A DNA stretch of 64,000 bases from an uncultured Sulfitobacter sp. (GTDB lineage Bacteria; Pseudomonadota; Alphaproteobacteria; Rhodobacterales; Rhodobacteraceae), in the NCBI RefSeq assembly GCF_947502895.1, contig NZ_CANNBM010000002.1, positions 744,001-808,000 of the forward strand. Reading direction: 5' to 3'. Below are positions 17,491-26,667 of this stretch, in pieces. Positions within the stretch are counted from its first letter, which is position 1, and each line of letters starts with the position of its first letter. The translations under genes were made by a program, and so were the position numbers. The notes below the pieces were generated by a model that worked only from the letters and a program-made list of their open reading frames with translations, had not been told where the DNA came from and ran no database searches.

Positions 17491-18369
17491 ATGGCAACTG
17501 GCACAAACATCCGTACCTATTTTGAGGGCACGTGGCACAACAGCGATCTTAGCGTAATGAAAGCCGCCGATCATGGCGCGTGGCTCGGCACGACTGTTTT
17601 TGACGGCGCACGCCTGTTTGATGGAACCGCCCCCGATCTTGAGGCCCATTGCGCCCGCATCAACCGCTCGGCCCGTGCGCTGATGATTACGCCCACCGTG
17701 ACATCGGACGACATGGTGACGATTGTACGCGAAGGGCTGGCGCAATACCCGGCGCGCGCTTGTGTCTATATCAGGCCGATGTATTGGGCGCTTGAAGGTG
17801 ATGAGCTGGGCATCGTACCACGTCAGGGGGCAACAGGCTTTGCCATCTCGCTGGAAGAAATCCCCATGGCCGCTCCTCAAGCATCGACAACGCTGACACG
17901 CACCCGCTTTCGCCGCCCCGTACTGGAAGACAACGTGGTCAACGCCAAAGCAGGCTGTCTCTATCCCAACAACGCCCGCATGATGGCAGAGGCGCGCAGC
18001 AAAGGCTTTGGCAATGCTCTTGTGGCTGATGCGATCGGAAACGTGGCCGAAACCGCATCGGCTAATGTATTCATGGTCAAAGACGGCGAGGTGTTTACGC
18101 CGGTGCCCAATGGCACATTCCTTGCGGGGATCACGCGCGCGCGGCACATGGACAACATGCGCAATGACGGGATGCAGGTACATGAGGCGGTCCTGAGCTT
18201 TGACGACTTTCACGCCGCAGACGAGATTTTCCTGTCTGGCAACATGATGAAAGTCACTCCTGTCAGCGCCTTTGACGAAACAAACTATGCGGTGGGCGGC
18301 AACGGCAACCCCGTCACCCAGCGCGTGCGCGCGATGTATTGGGATTGGGCCGCTTCACAAAAAGTATAG
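17491..18369 (+). CDS. Branched-chain-type amino acid aminotransferase (class IV)
   Basis: A 292-residue fold-type IV PLP aminotransferase. The Schiff-base Lys is K153 in VVNAKAGCLYPNN; the phosphate-binding block is NVAETASANVFMV. The N-terminal GAWLGTTVFDGARLFDG is the usual family start. The best guess is transamination between branched-chain amino acids and 2-oxoglutarate. Alternatives are D-amino-acid transaminase or aminodeoxychorismate lyase, which share the fold. It stands apart from other ilv genes here. Confidence 0.82.
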   Translation: MATGTNIRTYFEGTWHNSDLSVMKAADHGAWLGTTVFDGARLFDGTAPDLEAHCARINRSARALMITPTVTSDDMVTIVREGLAQYPARACVYIRPMYWALEGDELGIVPRQGATGFAISLEEIPMAAPQASTTLTRTRFRRPVLEDNVVNAKAGCLYPNNARMMAEARSKGFGNALVADAIGNVAETASANVFMVKDGEVFTPVPNGTFLAGITRARHMDNMRNDGMQVHEAVLSFDDFHAADEIFLSGNMMKVTPVSAFDETNYAVGGNGNPVTQRVRAMYWDWAASQKV

Positions 18370-18497
18370 GGCGCATCGCGACTACGACTTTTGCGAAAAT
18401 TCATGCGGAATTCTTGAAAAATTTCGGCCAACGGCCTGTTGCAGCGGTCTGGACTTATAAAAGCCAATTGCATGAATTGGTGCTGCACGCCATGATC

Positions 18498-18513
18498 CTC
18501 CCGATGTAGGGAG
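18498..18513 (+). promoter_or_regulatory. Hairpin holding the ribosome-binding site of the uspA-like gene
   Basis: CTCCC (18498-18502) can pair with GGGAG (18509-18513), with a six-base loop. GGGAG is the ribosome-binding site for the ATG at 18520. The stem is only five base pairs, so masking of the site would be weak. Confidence 0.4.
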
Positions 18514-18519
18514 AATATC

Positions 18520-18975
18520 ATGCGCAAGTTTCTTGTGGTCCTCGATGACAGCCGCGAATGTTTGAACGCCATGCGGTTCGCCGCAATGCGCGCATCAAAG
18601 ACGGGCGGCGGCGTAGAGGTACTCGCCGTTATTCCGCCGGAGGAATTCAACCACTGGATTGGCGTTGGCGACATCATGCGTGAAGAAGCCCGCGAGCGGA
18701 TCGAGGTCCACTACGAGGTCTTTGCAAAGTGGATGCGCGACCGCCAAGGTGTGGAACCGACACTTGTAATACGCGAAGGACAGGCGGTAGACGAAATCAT
18801 CGCCCAAATATCGGAAAACAACGACATCGGTATTCTGGTTCTGGGCGCAGGGACGGATGGCAAAGGCCCCGGTCCGCTGGTGACACAGCTGTCGCGCAAT
18901 TCAGGCAGCCTGTCTGTCCCCATTACAATTGTTCCCGGTGATATGACCAAAGAGCGACTGGAAGCGATCACCTGA
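18520..18975 (+). CDS. Universal stress protein (UspA family)
   Basis: A 151-residue single Usp domain. It begins MRKFLVVLDDSRECLNAM, the usual ATP-proximal strand and Asp, and ends with VLGAGTDGKGPGPLVTQLSRN...PITIVPG. That region corresponds to the nucleotide-binding G-x2-G-x9-G motif, although it is stretched here. Usp proteins help survival under stress; partners are unknown. A weak hairpin covers its ribosome-binding site, and an imperfect palindrome (CCAATT/AATTGG) lies about 40 bases upstream of the start. Confidence 0.88.
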   Translation: MRKFLVVLDDSRECLNAMRFAAMRASKTGGGVEVLAVIPPEEFNHWIGVGDIMREEARERIEVHYEVFAKWMRDRQGVEPTLVIREGQAVDEIIAQISENNDIGILVLGAGTDGKGPGPLVTQLSRNSGSLSVPITIVPGDMTKERLEAIT

Positions 18976-19078
18976 GCCCAGCATAGACTGGCGTAGCCAG
19001 TTTAGAATGATTCCAAGCGCCTTGACATTGGCGCCCCGCATCCGCATATCTAGTGCAACCCTGACGGAGACCCGCAAG

Positions 19079-19639
19079 ATGTTTATTCAGACCGAATCCA
19101 CCCCGAATCCCGCCACCCTAAAGTTTTTACCTGGTCAGACTGTGCTGGAGCTGGGCACCGCTGATTTCCCTGCGCCAGACACGGCAACGACCTCGCCGCT
19201 TGCCACCCGCTTGTTTGGCGTCGATGGCGTAACTGGCGTGTTCTTTGGCACAGATTTTGTAACCGTAACCAAGGCCGACAGCGCCGAATGGGATCACCTG
19301 AAACCCAGCCTTCTGGGCGCGATCATGGAGCATTTCCAGTCGGGCCAGCCTGTTATGGGCGAAGACCACACAGCCACATCAGGCCACGCCGAGCACACTG
19401 GTGAAGACGGTGTGATCGTGGGCCAGATCAAAGAGCTGCTGGACAGCCGCGTGCGCCCTGCTGTGGCACAAGATGGCGGCGACATCACTTTCCACGGGTT
19501 TGAGCGTGGCATCGTCTATCTGCATATGCAGGGTGCCTGCGCGGGCTGCCCCTCTTCGACGCTGACGTTGAAGATGGGCATCGAAAACCTGCTGCGCCAC
19601 TACATCCCCGAAGTGACAGAAGTGCGTCCTGTTGCCTGA
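19079..19639 (+). CDS. NifU-type iron-sulfur scaffold protein
   Basis: A 186-residue protein of the NfuA/Nfu1 type: an N-terminal Nfu_N domain (MFIQTESTPNPATLKFLPG) and a C-terminal NifU domain with the cluster motif GACAGCPSS (Cys154 and Cys157). It carries or transfers Fe-S clusters to target enzymes. A frame reaches upstream to 19007, but the start at 19079 fits the family exactly and has a GGAG-like site. It overlaps tsaB. Confidence 0.93.
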   Translation: MFIQTESTPNPATLKFLPGQTVLELGTADFPAPDTATTSPLATRLFGVDGVTGVFFGTDFVTVTKADSAEWDHLKPSLLGAIMEHFQSGQPVMGEDHTATSGHAEHTGEDGVIVGQIKELLDSRVRPAVAQDGGDITFHGFERGIVYLHMQGACAGCPSSTLTLKMGIENLLRHYIPEVTEVRPVA

Positions 19640-20336
19640 CACGCGCTTTCCCGAAAACCGGAAACAGCTACCCAAGGTCCTGGTGTTTGACACATCAGGG
19701 CCTTTTGTCGCTGTCGGCGGTGGCACGAATGGGTCTTTTGGCGGCAGAGTGCTCGACATGGCGAAAGGTCAGGCCGAAACCCTGTTTCCGACGATAGAGG
19801 GTTTTCTGACAGACAGCGGCTGGACCCTTGCAGACATCGACGTCATCGGAGTTGCGACCGGCCCGGGCAATTTTACCGGCATCCGCATTTCCGTCTCGGC
19901 CGCGCGTGGTTTGGGGCTGGCGCTCGGGATACCTGTGTTTGGCATCACCCAGTTTGAGCTGGCCTATGGCCATTTACCCGTCCCCCACGGCACGCTTGTC
20001 AGCGTGCCTGCACCGCGCGACCTTGCCTATGTTCAAGGGTTTGGCACTGGTGTAATTATAGGCCAGCCACAGATCATTGATCCCGCACACCCCCCGCGCG
20101 ATCTGCAGCTGCCATTTGAAATGGAAATACGCGGCCACCGCGCAAGCGAGATCGCCGTGCATTTTAATGCTGCTGGCTATGACGACGCTTACAAACCAGA
20201 TCCCGCGCGCATGGCTGATATTGCTCAGACCAAGTATCTTGAGGCCGCAGCCTTCCCACCACCACCTGCACCAAATTACGTCAAACCGCCAGACGCAGCA
20301 CCTGCGCGCGATACTCCCCCACGGATCGTCGCGTGA
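19632..20336 (+). CDS. tsaB: tRNA threonylcarbamoyladenosine biosynthesis protein TsaB
   Basis: A 234-residue ASKHA-fold protein that partners TsaD in making t6A37 in ANN-decoding tRNAs. Signature elements are LVFDTSGPFVAVGG at the N-terminus and GVATGPGNFTGIRISVSAARGL near residue 75. It must start from TTG at 19632, inside the nifU-like stop region, since no ATG or GTG lies before the conserved N-terminal strand. Its C-terminus ends in a Pro-rich tail. It overlaps the next gene by GTGA. Confidence 0.9.
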   Translation: MPDTRFPENRKQLPKVLVFDTSGPFVAVGGGTNGSFGGRVLDMAKGQAETLFPTIEGFLTDSGWTLADIDVIGVATGPGNFTGIRISVSAARGLGLALGIPVFGITQFELAYGHLPVPHGTLVSVPAPRDLAYVQGFGTGVIIGQPQIIDPAHPPRDLQLPFEMEIRGHRASEIAVHFNAAGYDDAYKPDPARMADIAQTKYLEAAAFPPPPAPNYVKPPDAAPARDTPPRIVA

Positions 20337-20749
20337 CACCGGAGGCGCTGGCGGAAATCCATGCTGCGGCATTTGCCCACTCACGCGGCTGGCACGCGGC
20401 AGAGATCGCAGACCTGCTGGCCCAGCCCCACACAGACCTCTTCCACCGAACGGGCGGCTTTGCCATTACACGCACTCTCGCAGGCGAATCAGAGCTTTTG
20501 ACACTTGCGGTAGCTCCCGACCATCAGCGAAAAGGCATCGCAAAATCGCTTTTGCAACGCTGGCTTGCACAGATCGCACCACAAGCAGACAGCGCGTTTT
20601 TAGAAGTGGCCGCAGACAATTCCGCCGCGCTCGCCCTCTACTCCGGACTGGCCTTTGCCCCCACTGGGCTGCGCAAGGGCTATTACACCCGCGCGGATGC
20701 AGCACCAATTGATGCAATTGTGATGGCACGCGACTTACCTAGCCTCTGA
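20333..20749 (+). CDS. rimI: RimI-like ribosomal protein N-acetyltransferase
   Basis: A 138-residue GNAT domain: LLTLAVAPDHQRKGIAKSLL is the acetyl-CoA binding motif A (RKGIAK) and EVAADNSAALALYSGLAF is motif B. Coupling to tsaB by a GTGA overlap is the usual arrangement for rimI, which acetylates the N-terminal Ala of ribosomal protein S18 in E. coli. Confidence 0.85.
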   Translation: MTPEALAEIHAAAFAHSRGWHAAEIADLLAQPHTDLFHRTGGFAITRTLAGESELLTLAVAPDHQRKGIAKSLLQRWLAQIAPQADSAFLEVAADNSAALALYSGLAFAPTGLRKGYYTRADAAPIDAIVMARDLPSL

Positions 20750-20913
20750 CATAGGCGTTAACGCTGGGTTAATCACTGCATCTACCGCTGGAATCCCCCG
20801 AATCAGGTTGACCCCACTTCCATCCGGACAGACAATTTGGACCAGCGTCGCGCAAGCGCGCGGGATCGGGCAGTGCAATACTTGCCCCAAAACCAAACCC
20901 CTGGGAGAGACCT

Positions 20914-21915
20914 ATGACCCTCATGAAAAAATTCCTCGGCGCAACTGCCGCCACCGCGCTCAGCGCCGGTGCCGCATTGGCCGAACCTGCCCTGATTTTC
21001 GATCTGGGCGGCAAATTCGACAAATCCTTCAACGAGGCCGCGTTCAACGGCGCCACCCGTTGGGCCGAAGAAACAGGCGGCACTTTCCGCGAGATCGAGC
21101 TTCAGTCCGAAGCCCAGCGCGAGCAGGCGCTGCGCCGCTTTGCCGAAGCAGGGGCAAACCCGATTGTAACCATGGGTTTCGGCATGGCCGATCCGCTGTC
21201 CTCCGTCGCGCCCGATTACCCTGACACAAAATTCGCTGTGATCGATGTCACATGGCTCGACCTGCCCAACGTCCGTCAGGTGGGTTTCGCCGAGCATGAA
21301 GGCTCCTACCTCGTCGGTATGATGGCCGCGATGGCATCCAAATCCGGCACTGTCGGTTTCGTAGGTGGCATGGATGTTCCTCTGATCCGTCACTTTGGCT
21401 GCGGCTATGCCCAAGGCGTAAAAGCGGTGAACCCCGATGCCAAAATCATCGCAAACATGACAGGCACCACACCCGCTGCGTGGAATGATCCCGTAAAAGG
21501 TTCCGAGATCACAAAAGCGCAGATCAGCCAAGGCGCTGACGTGGTATATGCCGCTGCGGGCGGCACAGGCGTAGGTGTTCTGCAAACTGCCGCTGACGAA
21601 GGCATCCTGTCAATCGGTGTGGACAGCAACCAGAACCACCTGCACCCGGGCAAAGTGCTGACCTCCATGCTCAAGCGTGTTGATGTGGCCGTCTATGACG
21701 CCATGAAAGCAGGCGATGCACTGGAAACTGGTACCGTGGTCAGCCTCGGTCTGGCCGATGACGGTGTCGGCGTTGCAATGGATGACAACAACGCGCCGCT
21801 GGTCAGCGCGGACATGACCGCCGCAGTTGAAGCGGCACGCGCCAGCATCATCAGCGGCGAAACAAAAGTGGCCAGCTACTATACAAACGATAGCTGCCCC
21901 GCGCTGGACTTCTAA
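20914..21915 (+). CDS. BMP-family substrate-binding lipoprotein-like protein of a nucleoside ABC importer
   Basis: A 333-residue periplasmic binding protein of the BMP/Med/PnrA family. The signal peptide MTLMKKFLGATAATALSAGAALA is cleaved near residue 23 and has no lipobox Cys, so it should be free in the periplasm. The mature part starts with LIFDLGGKFDKSFNEAAFNG, which is characteristic of the family. Known members bind purine nucleosides. Three transporter genes follow, separated by a hairpin that probably gives the binding protein extra transcript. Confidence 0.9.
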   Translation: MTLMKKFLGATAATALSAGAALAEPALIFDLGGKFDKSFNEAAFNGATRWAEETGGTFREIELQSEAQREQALRRFAEAGANPIVTMGFGMADPLSSVAPDYPDTKFAVIDVTWLDLPNVRQVGFAEHEGSYLVGMMAAMASKSGTVGFVGGMDVPLIRHFGCGYAQGVKAVNPDAKIIANMTGTTPAAWNDPVKGSEITKAQISQGADVVYAAAGGTGVGVLQTAADEGILSIGVDSNQNHLHPGKVLTSMLKRVDVAVYDAMKAGDALETGTVVSLGLADDGVGVAMDDNNAPLVSADMTAAVEAARASIISGETKVASYYTNDSCPALDF

Positions 21916-21935
21916 GCGTAGCACAAGCAAAATAG

Positions 21936-21965
21936 AGGGCCGCGTTGGACAACCAGCGCGGCCCT
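21936..21965 (+). terminator. Strong intercistronic hairpin after the binding-protein gene
   Basis: A 13-bp stem (AGGGCCGCGTTGG, 21936-21948, with 21953-21965; one G-T pair) and an ACAA loop, followed by GTTTA. It lies in the 90-base gap before the ATPase gene. Such elements partially terminate or protect the upstream mRNA so that the binding protein exceeds the membrane components. Confidence 0.75.
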
Positions 21966-22005
21966 GTTTACATTTATTCTGCGCCCCCAGACGAAGGCAA
22001 AGCCC

Positions 22006-23598
22006 ATGACAGCCGCCCCCGCCATCGAGCTTAAAGGCATCTCTAAGGCCTTCGGCCCTGTGCAGGCCAACAAGGATATTTCGATCCGCGTGATGCCTGG
22101 AACAATCCACGGGATTATCGGCGAAAACGGCGCAGGGAAATCCACGTTGATGTCCATTCTTTACGGCTTTTACAAAGCCGATAAGGGCGAGATTTTCATC
22201 AAGGGCAACAAGACACAAATCCCCGACAGCCAAGCCGCCATCGCTGCCGGCATCGGTATGGTTTTCCAGCACTTCAAGTTGGTTGAGAATTTCACCGTTC
22301 TGGAAAACATCATTCTGGGCGCGGAGGATGGGCGCTGGCTCAAACCCTCCATCGCCAAGGCCCGCCGTACCCTGATCGAGCTGGCCGAAGACTACGGCCT
22401 GCATGTCGAGCCTGACGCACTGATACAGGACATCGGTGTGGGCATGCAGCAACGCGTCGAAATCCTCAAGGCGCTGTACCGTCAGGCCGATATCCTGATT
22501 CTGGACGAACCGACAGGCGTGTTGACCCCCGCCGAGGCTGACCAGCTTTTCCGCATACTGGACCGGCTTCGTGCCGAGGGTAAAACCATCATCCTCATCA
22601 CCCACAAGCTGCGCGAGATTATGGACATTACCGATACCGTCAGCGTGATGCGCCGTGGCGAGATGACAGCAACAGTTAAAACGTCTCAGACCTCGCCTGC
22701 CGAGCTGGCAGAGCTGATGGTGGGCCGCAAGGTATTGCTCCGCGTTGATAAAACGCCCGCCACCCCCGGTGACATTGTATTGGATGTAAAGGGGTTACAC
22801 GTGAACGACGACAAGGGTGTCGAGCGTTTGAAAGGCATCAACCTACAGGTCCGCGCAGGCGAGATCGTGGGAATCGCAGGTGTTGCAGGCAACGGCCAGT
22901 CCGAATTGCTGGAAGTGCTGGGTGGCTATGCCGAAGGCACAGGGAACATCACGATAAACGGTCAAGAGCTTGATCTGACGGGTAAATACTCAGACGGGCA
23001 ATCGCGCCGCGCGCGTGGCATCGCCCATGTACCAGAAGACCGCCAGCGCGAAGGACTGATCATGGATTTCGCCGCATGGGAGAATGTGGCTTTCGGTTAT
23101 CACCACGATGCTGCCTACCGCTCCGGCATCCTGATGAACAATGCCGCGATCCGCGAAGACACAGAGGCGAAAATGGCCCGCTTCGACGTACGCCCGCCCG
23201 ACCCGAGACTGGCCGCCAAAAACTTCTCTGGCGGCAACCAGCAAAAAATCGTCCTCGCCCGCGAGATTGAGCGAAATCCAGACCTGCTGCTGATCGGTCA
23301 GCCCACGCGTGGCGTAGATATCGGCGCGATCGAATTTATCCACGAACAGATCGTCGCGCTGCGCGACAAGGGCAAGGCCGTTCTGCTGGTCAGCGTAGAG
23401 CTGGACGAGATCATGGCATTGTCAGACCGCATCGCCGTCATGTTCGACGGTCATATCATGGGTGAACGCTTGCCGGCAGAGACAGATGAGAAAGACTTGG
23501 GTCTGCTCATGGCGGGGATCACCGATACAGACAGCCCCCATAGTGTGACCGAGATACAGGAAAACCTCGCTCATGCGGGCGAAGGGGAGGCGAAATAG
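22006..23598 (+). CDS. Nucleoside/sugar ABC importer ATPase with two ABC domains
   Basis: A 530-residue double ATPase of the YufO/RbsA type. The N-terminal half has Walker A GENGAGKST and Walker B ILDEPTGVLTP. The C-terminal half has a modified Walker A (GVAGNGQSE) with signature FSGGNQQKIVLAREI, and its Walker B region reads LLIGQPTRGVDIG, in which the usual Asp-Glu is Gly-Gln. The degenerate second site is typical of this subfamily. Together with the two permeases it imports the ligand bound by the BMP protein. Confidence 0.92.
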   Translation: MTAAPAIELKGISKAFGPVQANKDISIRVMPGTIHGIIGENGAGKSTLMSILYGFYKADKGEIFIKGNKTQIPDSQAAIAAGIGMVFQHFKLVENFTVLENIILGAEDGRWLKPSIAKARRTLIELAEDYGLHVEPDALIQDIGVGMQQRVEILKALYRQADILILDEPTGVLTPAEADQLFRILDRLRAEGKTIILITHKLREIMDITDTVSVMRRGEMTATVKTSQTSPAELAELMVGRKVLLRVDKTPATPGDIVLDVKGLHVNDDKGVERLKGINLQVRAGEIVGIAGVAGNGQSELLEVLGGYAEGTGNITINGQELDLTGKYSDGQSRRARGIAHVPEDRQREGLIMDFAAWENVAFGYHHDAAYRSGILMNNAAIREDTEAKMARFDVRPPDPRLAAKNFSGGNQQKIVLAREIERNPDLLLIGQPTRGVDIGAIEFIHEQIVALRDKGKAVLLVSVELDEIMALSDRIAVMFDGHIMGERLPAETDEKDLGLLMAGITDTDSPHSVTEIQENLAHAGEGEAK

Positions 23599-24693
23599 AT
23601 GGATGTGATGCCAAAATGGGCCGAAGTCGTCCTTGTGCCGCTGATTTCGCTGCTGCTGGCGGGTATCCTGTCGGCGCTTGTGATCCTTGCAATCGGAGAA
23701 GACCCCGTCGCGGCGGCCAAACTGATGGTTACGGGCGCGCTCGGCTCCAGCTATGGCTGGGGATACACGCTGTATTACGCGACCAATTTCATGTTCACAG
23801 GTCTGGCAGTTGCGATTGCTTTTCATGCCCGCCTGTTCAACATCGGCGGTGAGGGTCAGGCGGCCTTGGGCGGGTTGGGCGTGGCACTGGCATGCCTCTA
23901 TATCCCTTGGCCCCATTGGTCGCTGGCACTGATTGGCGCCGCTGTGGCAGCGGGGCTGTTCGGGGCCGCCTGGGCCGCTGTGCCTGCATGGCTACAGGCC
24001 AAACGCGGCAGCCATATCGTAATCACCACAATCATGTTCAACTTTATCGCAGCCTCTCTGCTCAACTATGTGCTGGTCAATCTGATGCGTCCAAAGGGCG
24101 CGATGGACCCCGCCAGCGCGCGCTTTCCCGAAACAGTTCACCTGCCCACCTTGCACGAGTTGCTGGCCCCTTTCGGCATTGCCTTTTCCAAATCAGCCCC
24201 TGCAAATGTTTCGCTGCTGGTCGCAATCGCGGCTTGCGTGTTTTTGTGGTTCCTCATTTGGCGCACGCGACTGGGGTATGAAATCCGATCGTTCGGACAA
24301 TCGGAATCGGCGGCCAAATACGCAGGCATGCCGCCTTATAAAATCATCATGGTCTCGATGATTATATCTGGTGCGCTTGCCGGTATGATGGCGATCAACA
24401 ACGTCATGGGCGAAGCCGAGCGGCTGGTTCTCAACTCCGTCGAAGGCGCGGGCTTTATCGGTATCGCTGTGGCGCTGATGGGCCGCTCACACCCTTTCGG
24501 CGTCTTTGTCGCCGCGATCCTCTTCGGTTTTCTCTATCAAGGCGGCGCCGAGCTGGCGCTATGGACGTCCATCCCGCGTGAACTCATCGTCGTTATCCAG
24601 GCACTTGTGATCCTGTTCACAGGCGCGCTGGATAACATGGTGCGGATGCCGCTGGAGCGGATTTTCCTCGCCCTAGGCAAACGGGGAGCCTGA
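23599..24693 (+). CDS. Nucleoside ABC importer permease (YufP-like)
   Basis: A 364-residue inner-membrane permease of the BPD_transp_2 family with about nine hydrophobic segments. The LFNIGGEGQAALGG block is conserved in this subfamily and RLGYEIRSFGQSESAAKYAGM is the coupling region with the ATPase. Its ATG follows directly after the ATPase stop at 23596-23598, so the two are coupled. Confidence 0.9.
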   Translation: MDVMPKWAEVVLVPLISLLLAGILSALVILAIGEDPVAAAKLMVTGALGSSYGWGYTLYYATNFMFTGLAVAIAFHARLFNIGGEGQAALGGLGVALACLYIPWPHWSLALIGAAVAAGLFGAAWAAVPAWLQAKRGSHIVITTIMFNFIAASLLNYVLVNLMRPKGAMDPASARFPETVHLPTLHELLAPFGIAFSKSAPANVSLLVAIAACVFLWFLIWRTRLGYEIRSFGQSESAAKYAGMPPYKIIMVSMIISGALAGMMAINNVMGEAERLVLNSVEGAGFIGIAVALMGRSHPFGVFVAAILFGFLYQGGAELALWTSIPRELIVVIQALVILFTGALDNMVRMPLERIFLALGKRGA

Positions 24694-24696
24694 GCC

Positions 24697-25668
24697 ATGG
24701 ATATGTACCTCACCCTGATCCAACTCCTCGATTCAACAGTGCGCCTTGCCACGCCATTGCTGCTGGCCTGCCTTGCCGGGCTGTATTCAGAGCGGGCGGG
24801 CATCTTTGATATCGGGCTGGAGGGCAAAATGCTCGCTGCCGCGTTTTTCTCTGCCGCCATCGCTGCGATCACAGGCTCGGTCTGGGTGGGTCTGCTGGCA
24901 GGGATCGGCGCCTCACTTGTGCTCAGCGCCATTCATGGCGTCGCCTCTATCACATTTCGTGGCAACCAGCTTATCTCGGGCGTCGCGATTAACTTTCTGG
25001 CGGCAGGCCTTACGGTCCTGATCGCGCAAGCGTGGTTCAAACAGGGCGGGCGCACCCCTTCACTGATGGGTGGCGCGCGTTTTGAACCCATCACCCTGCC
25101 ATTCGCCGAAAGCCTGCAAAACATACCTGTCCTCGGCCCGCTGTATTATGAACTGATTTCAGGTCATTCAATCCTGGTCTACATGGCTTTCGCCGCTGTG
25201 CCATTCACATGGTGGTTGTTGTTCCGCACACGGTTTGGCCTGCGCCTGCGCGCTGTCGGCGAAAACCCCGCAGCCGTAGACACAGCTGGCGTTTCTGTCG
25301 TGGGTTTACGGTTTGCGGCAGTGGCAATCTGCGGCGTTCTATGCGGTATTGCGGGTGCATACCTCAGCACGGCGCTGCAGGCGGGCTTTGTCAAAGATAT
25401 GTCAGCGGGGCGCGGGTTTATCGCGCTGGCGGCCCTCATCTTTGCAAAATGGCGCCCTTGGCACGCGCTGTATGCAACACTGCTTTTTGGTCTGTTCGGC
25501 GCATTAGAAACACGTCCCGACATTATTACGTCCATCACTGGCATGCGTGTACAGGGCCAGTTGCTGGCCGCGCTGCCTTACCTGATGACAGTGATTATCC
25601 TTGCCGGTTTCGTTGGCAAAGCCATCCCGCCCCGCGCGGGGGGCGAGCCATACGTGAAAGAGCGATAA
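24697..25668 (+). CDS. Nucleoside ABC importer permease (YufQ-like)
   Basis: A 323-residue second permease of the same transporter. The block GIFDIGLEGKMLAAAFFSA parallels the NIGGEG element of its partner, and RFGLRLRAVGENPAAVDTAGV is the coupling loop. It starts three bases after the previous stop. It closes the four-gene importer operon; no terminator hairpin is evident after it. Confidence 0.9.
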   Translation: MDMYLTLIQLLDSTVRLATPLLLACLAGLYSERAGIFDIGLEGKMLAAAFFSAAIAAITGSVWVGLLAGIGASLVLSAIHGVASITFRGNQLISGVAINFLAAGLTVLIAQAWFKQGGRTPSLMGGARFEPITLPFAESLQNIPVLGPLYYELISGHSILVYMAFAAVPFTWWLLFRTRFGLRLRAVGENPAAVDTAGVSVVGLRFAAVAICGVLCGIAGAYLSTALQAGFVKDMSAGRGFIALAALIFAKWRPWHALYATLLFGLFGALETRPDIITSITGMRVQGQLLAALPYLMTVIILAGFVGKAIPPRAGGEPYVKER

Positions 25669-25755
25669 GGCCAGATCGCATGATCCTTTAAGTCCTGCCA
25701 ACCGCATCTGGGCTTAGATCATTGATTTTGAATGCGGGTGGGCCTAAGGAAAACC

Positions 25756-26667
25756 ATGCAAATCTATCTGCCCATCGCCGAAGTATCGGTCAACGCGTTC
25801 CTGCTTTTGGGGCTGGGCGGGATTGTGGGCATTTTGTCTGGCATGTTCGGGGTTGGTGGCGGCTTTTTGATGACGCCTTTGCTGTTCTTTATCGGCATCC
25901 CCCCCGCTGTCGCCGTCGCCACAGAGGCCAACCAGATTGTTGCCTCTTCTTTCTCGGGCGTTCTTGCGCATTTCAAACGAAAGACGGTGGATCTCAGGAT
26001 GGGCACGGTGCTGCTGATCGGCGGTCTGGTCGGTGCAGCACTGGGTGTCTACGTCTTTAACATTCTCAAGGCGCAGGGTCAGGTCGATTTGCTGGTCAAG
26101 CTTTGCTATGTTGTGTTCCTCGGCGTGATCGGTGGCCTGATGTTCTTCGAGAGCCTCAACGCCATCCGCAACGTCAAGAAGGGCAAAGCGCCCAAACGCA
26201 AGAAACACAACTGGATTCACGGCCTGCCGCTCAAGATGCGTTTTCGCGTTTCGGGGCTTTATATTTCTGTGATCCCGCCACTGGTTGTCGGAGTGGCAGT
26301 GGGTATTCTGGCAGCTATTATGGGTGTGGGCGGCGGCTTTATCATGGTGCCTGCAATGATCTATCTGCTTGGCATGCCAACCAAAGTTGTCGTGGGCACA
26401 TCGCTGTTCCAGATTATCTTTGTGACTGCGTTTACCACCATGCTGCACGCCACCACCAACTTTACCGTCGATATCGTGCTGGCCGTGCTGCTGCTGATCG
26501 GCGGCGTGATCGGTGCGCAGATCGGCACGCGAATCGGCGTCAAGATGAAGGCCGAACAGTTGCGCATCCTTCTTGCGATTATGGTTCTCGCTGTCTGTGG
26601 CAAACTCGCGCTGGAACTTTTGCTGCAGCCTGCCGAACTCTACTCAATCGCGGCAGGAGGCCACTAA
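25756..26667 (+). CDS. TauE/SafE-family sulfite exporter-like permease
   Basis: A 303-residue membrane protein with eight or so spans and the two-fold TauE pattern: GMFGVGGGFLMTPLLFF near residue 33 and its counterpart MGVGGGFIMVPAMIYLL near residue 195. These proteins move sulfite, sulfoacetate or related anions. ATG at 25756 follows an AAGGA site; the frame could extend to 25732. It overlaps the next gene by one base (TAATG), the usual pairing with TIGR02186 proteins. Confidence 0.88.
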   Translation: MQIYLPIAEVSVNAFLLLGLGGIVGILSGMFGVGGGFLMTPLLFFIGIPPAVAVATEANQIVASSFSGVLAHFKRKTVDLRMGTVLLIGGLVGAALGVYVFNILKAQGQVDLLVKLCYVVFLGVIGGLMFFESLNAIRNVKKGKAPKRKKHNWIHGLPLKMRFRVSGLYISVIPPLVVGVAVGILAAIMGVGGGFIMVPAMIYLLGMPTKVVVGTSLFQIIFVTAFTTMLHATTNFTVDIVLAVLLLIGGVIGAQIGTRIGVKMKAEQLRILLAIMVLAVCGKLALELLLQPAELYSIAAGGH

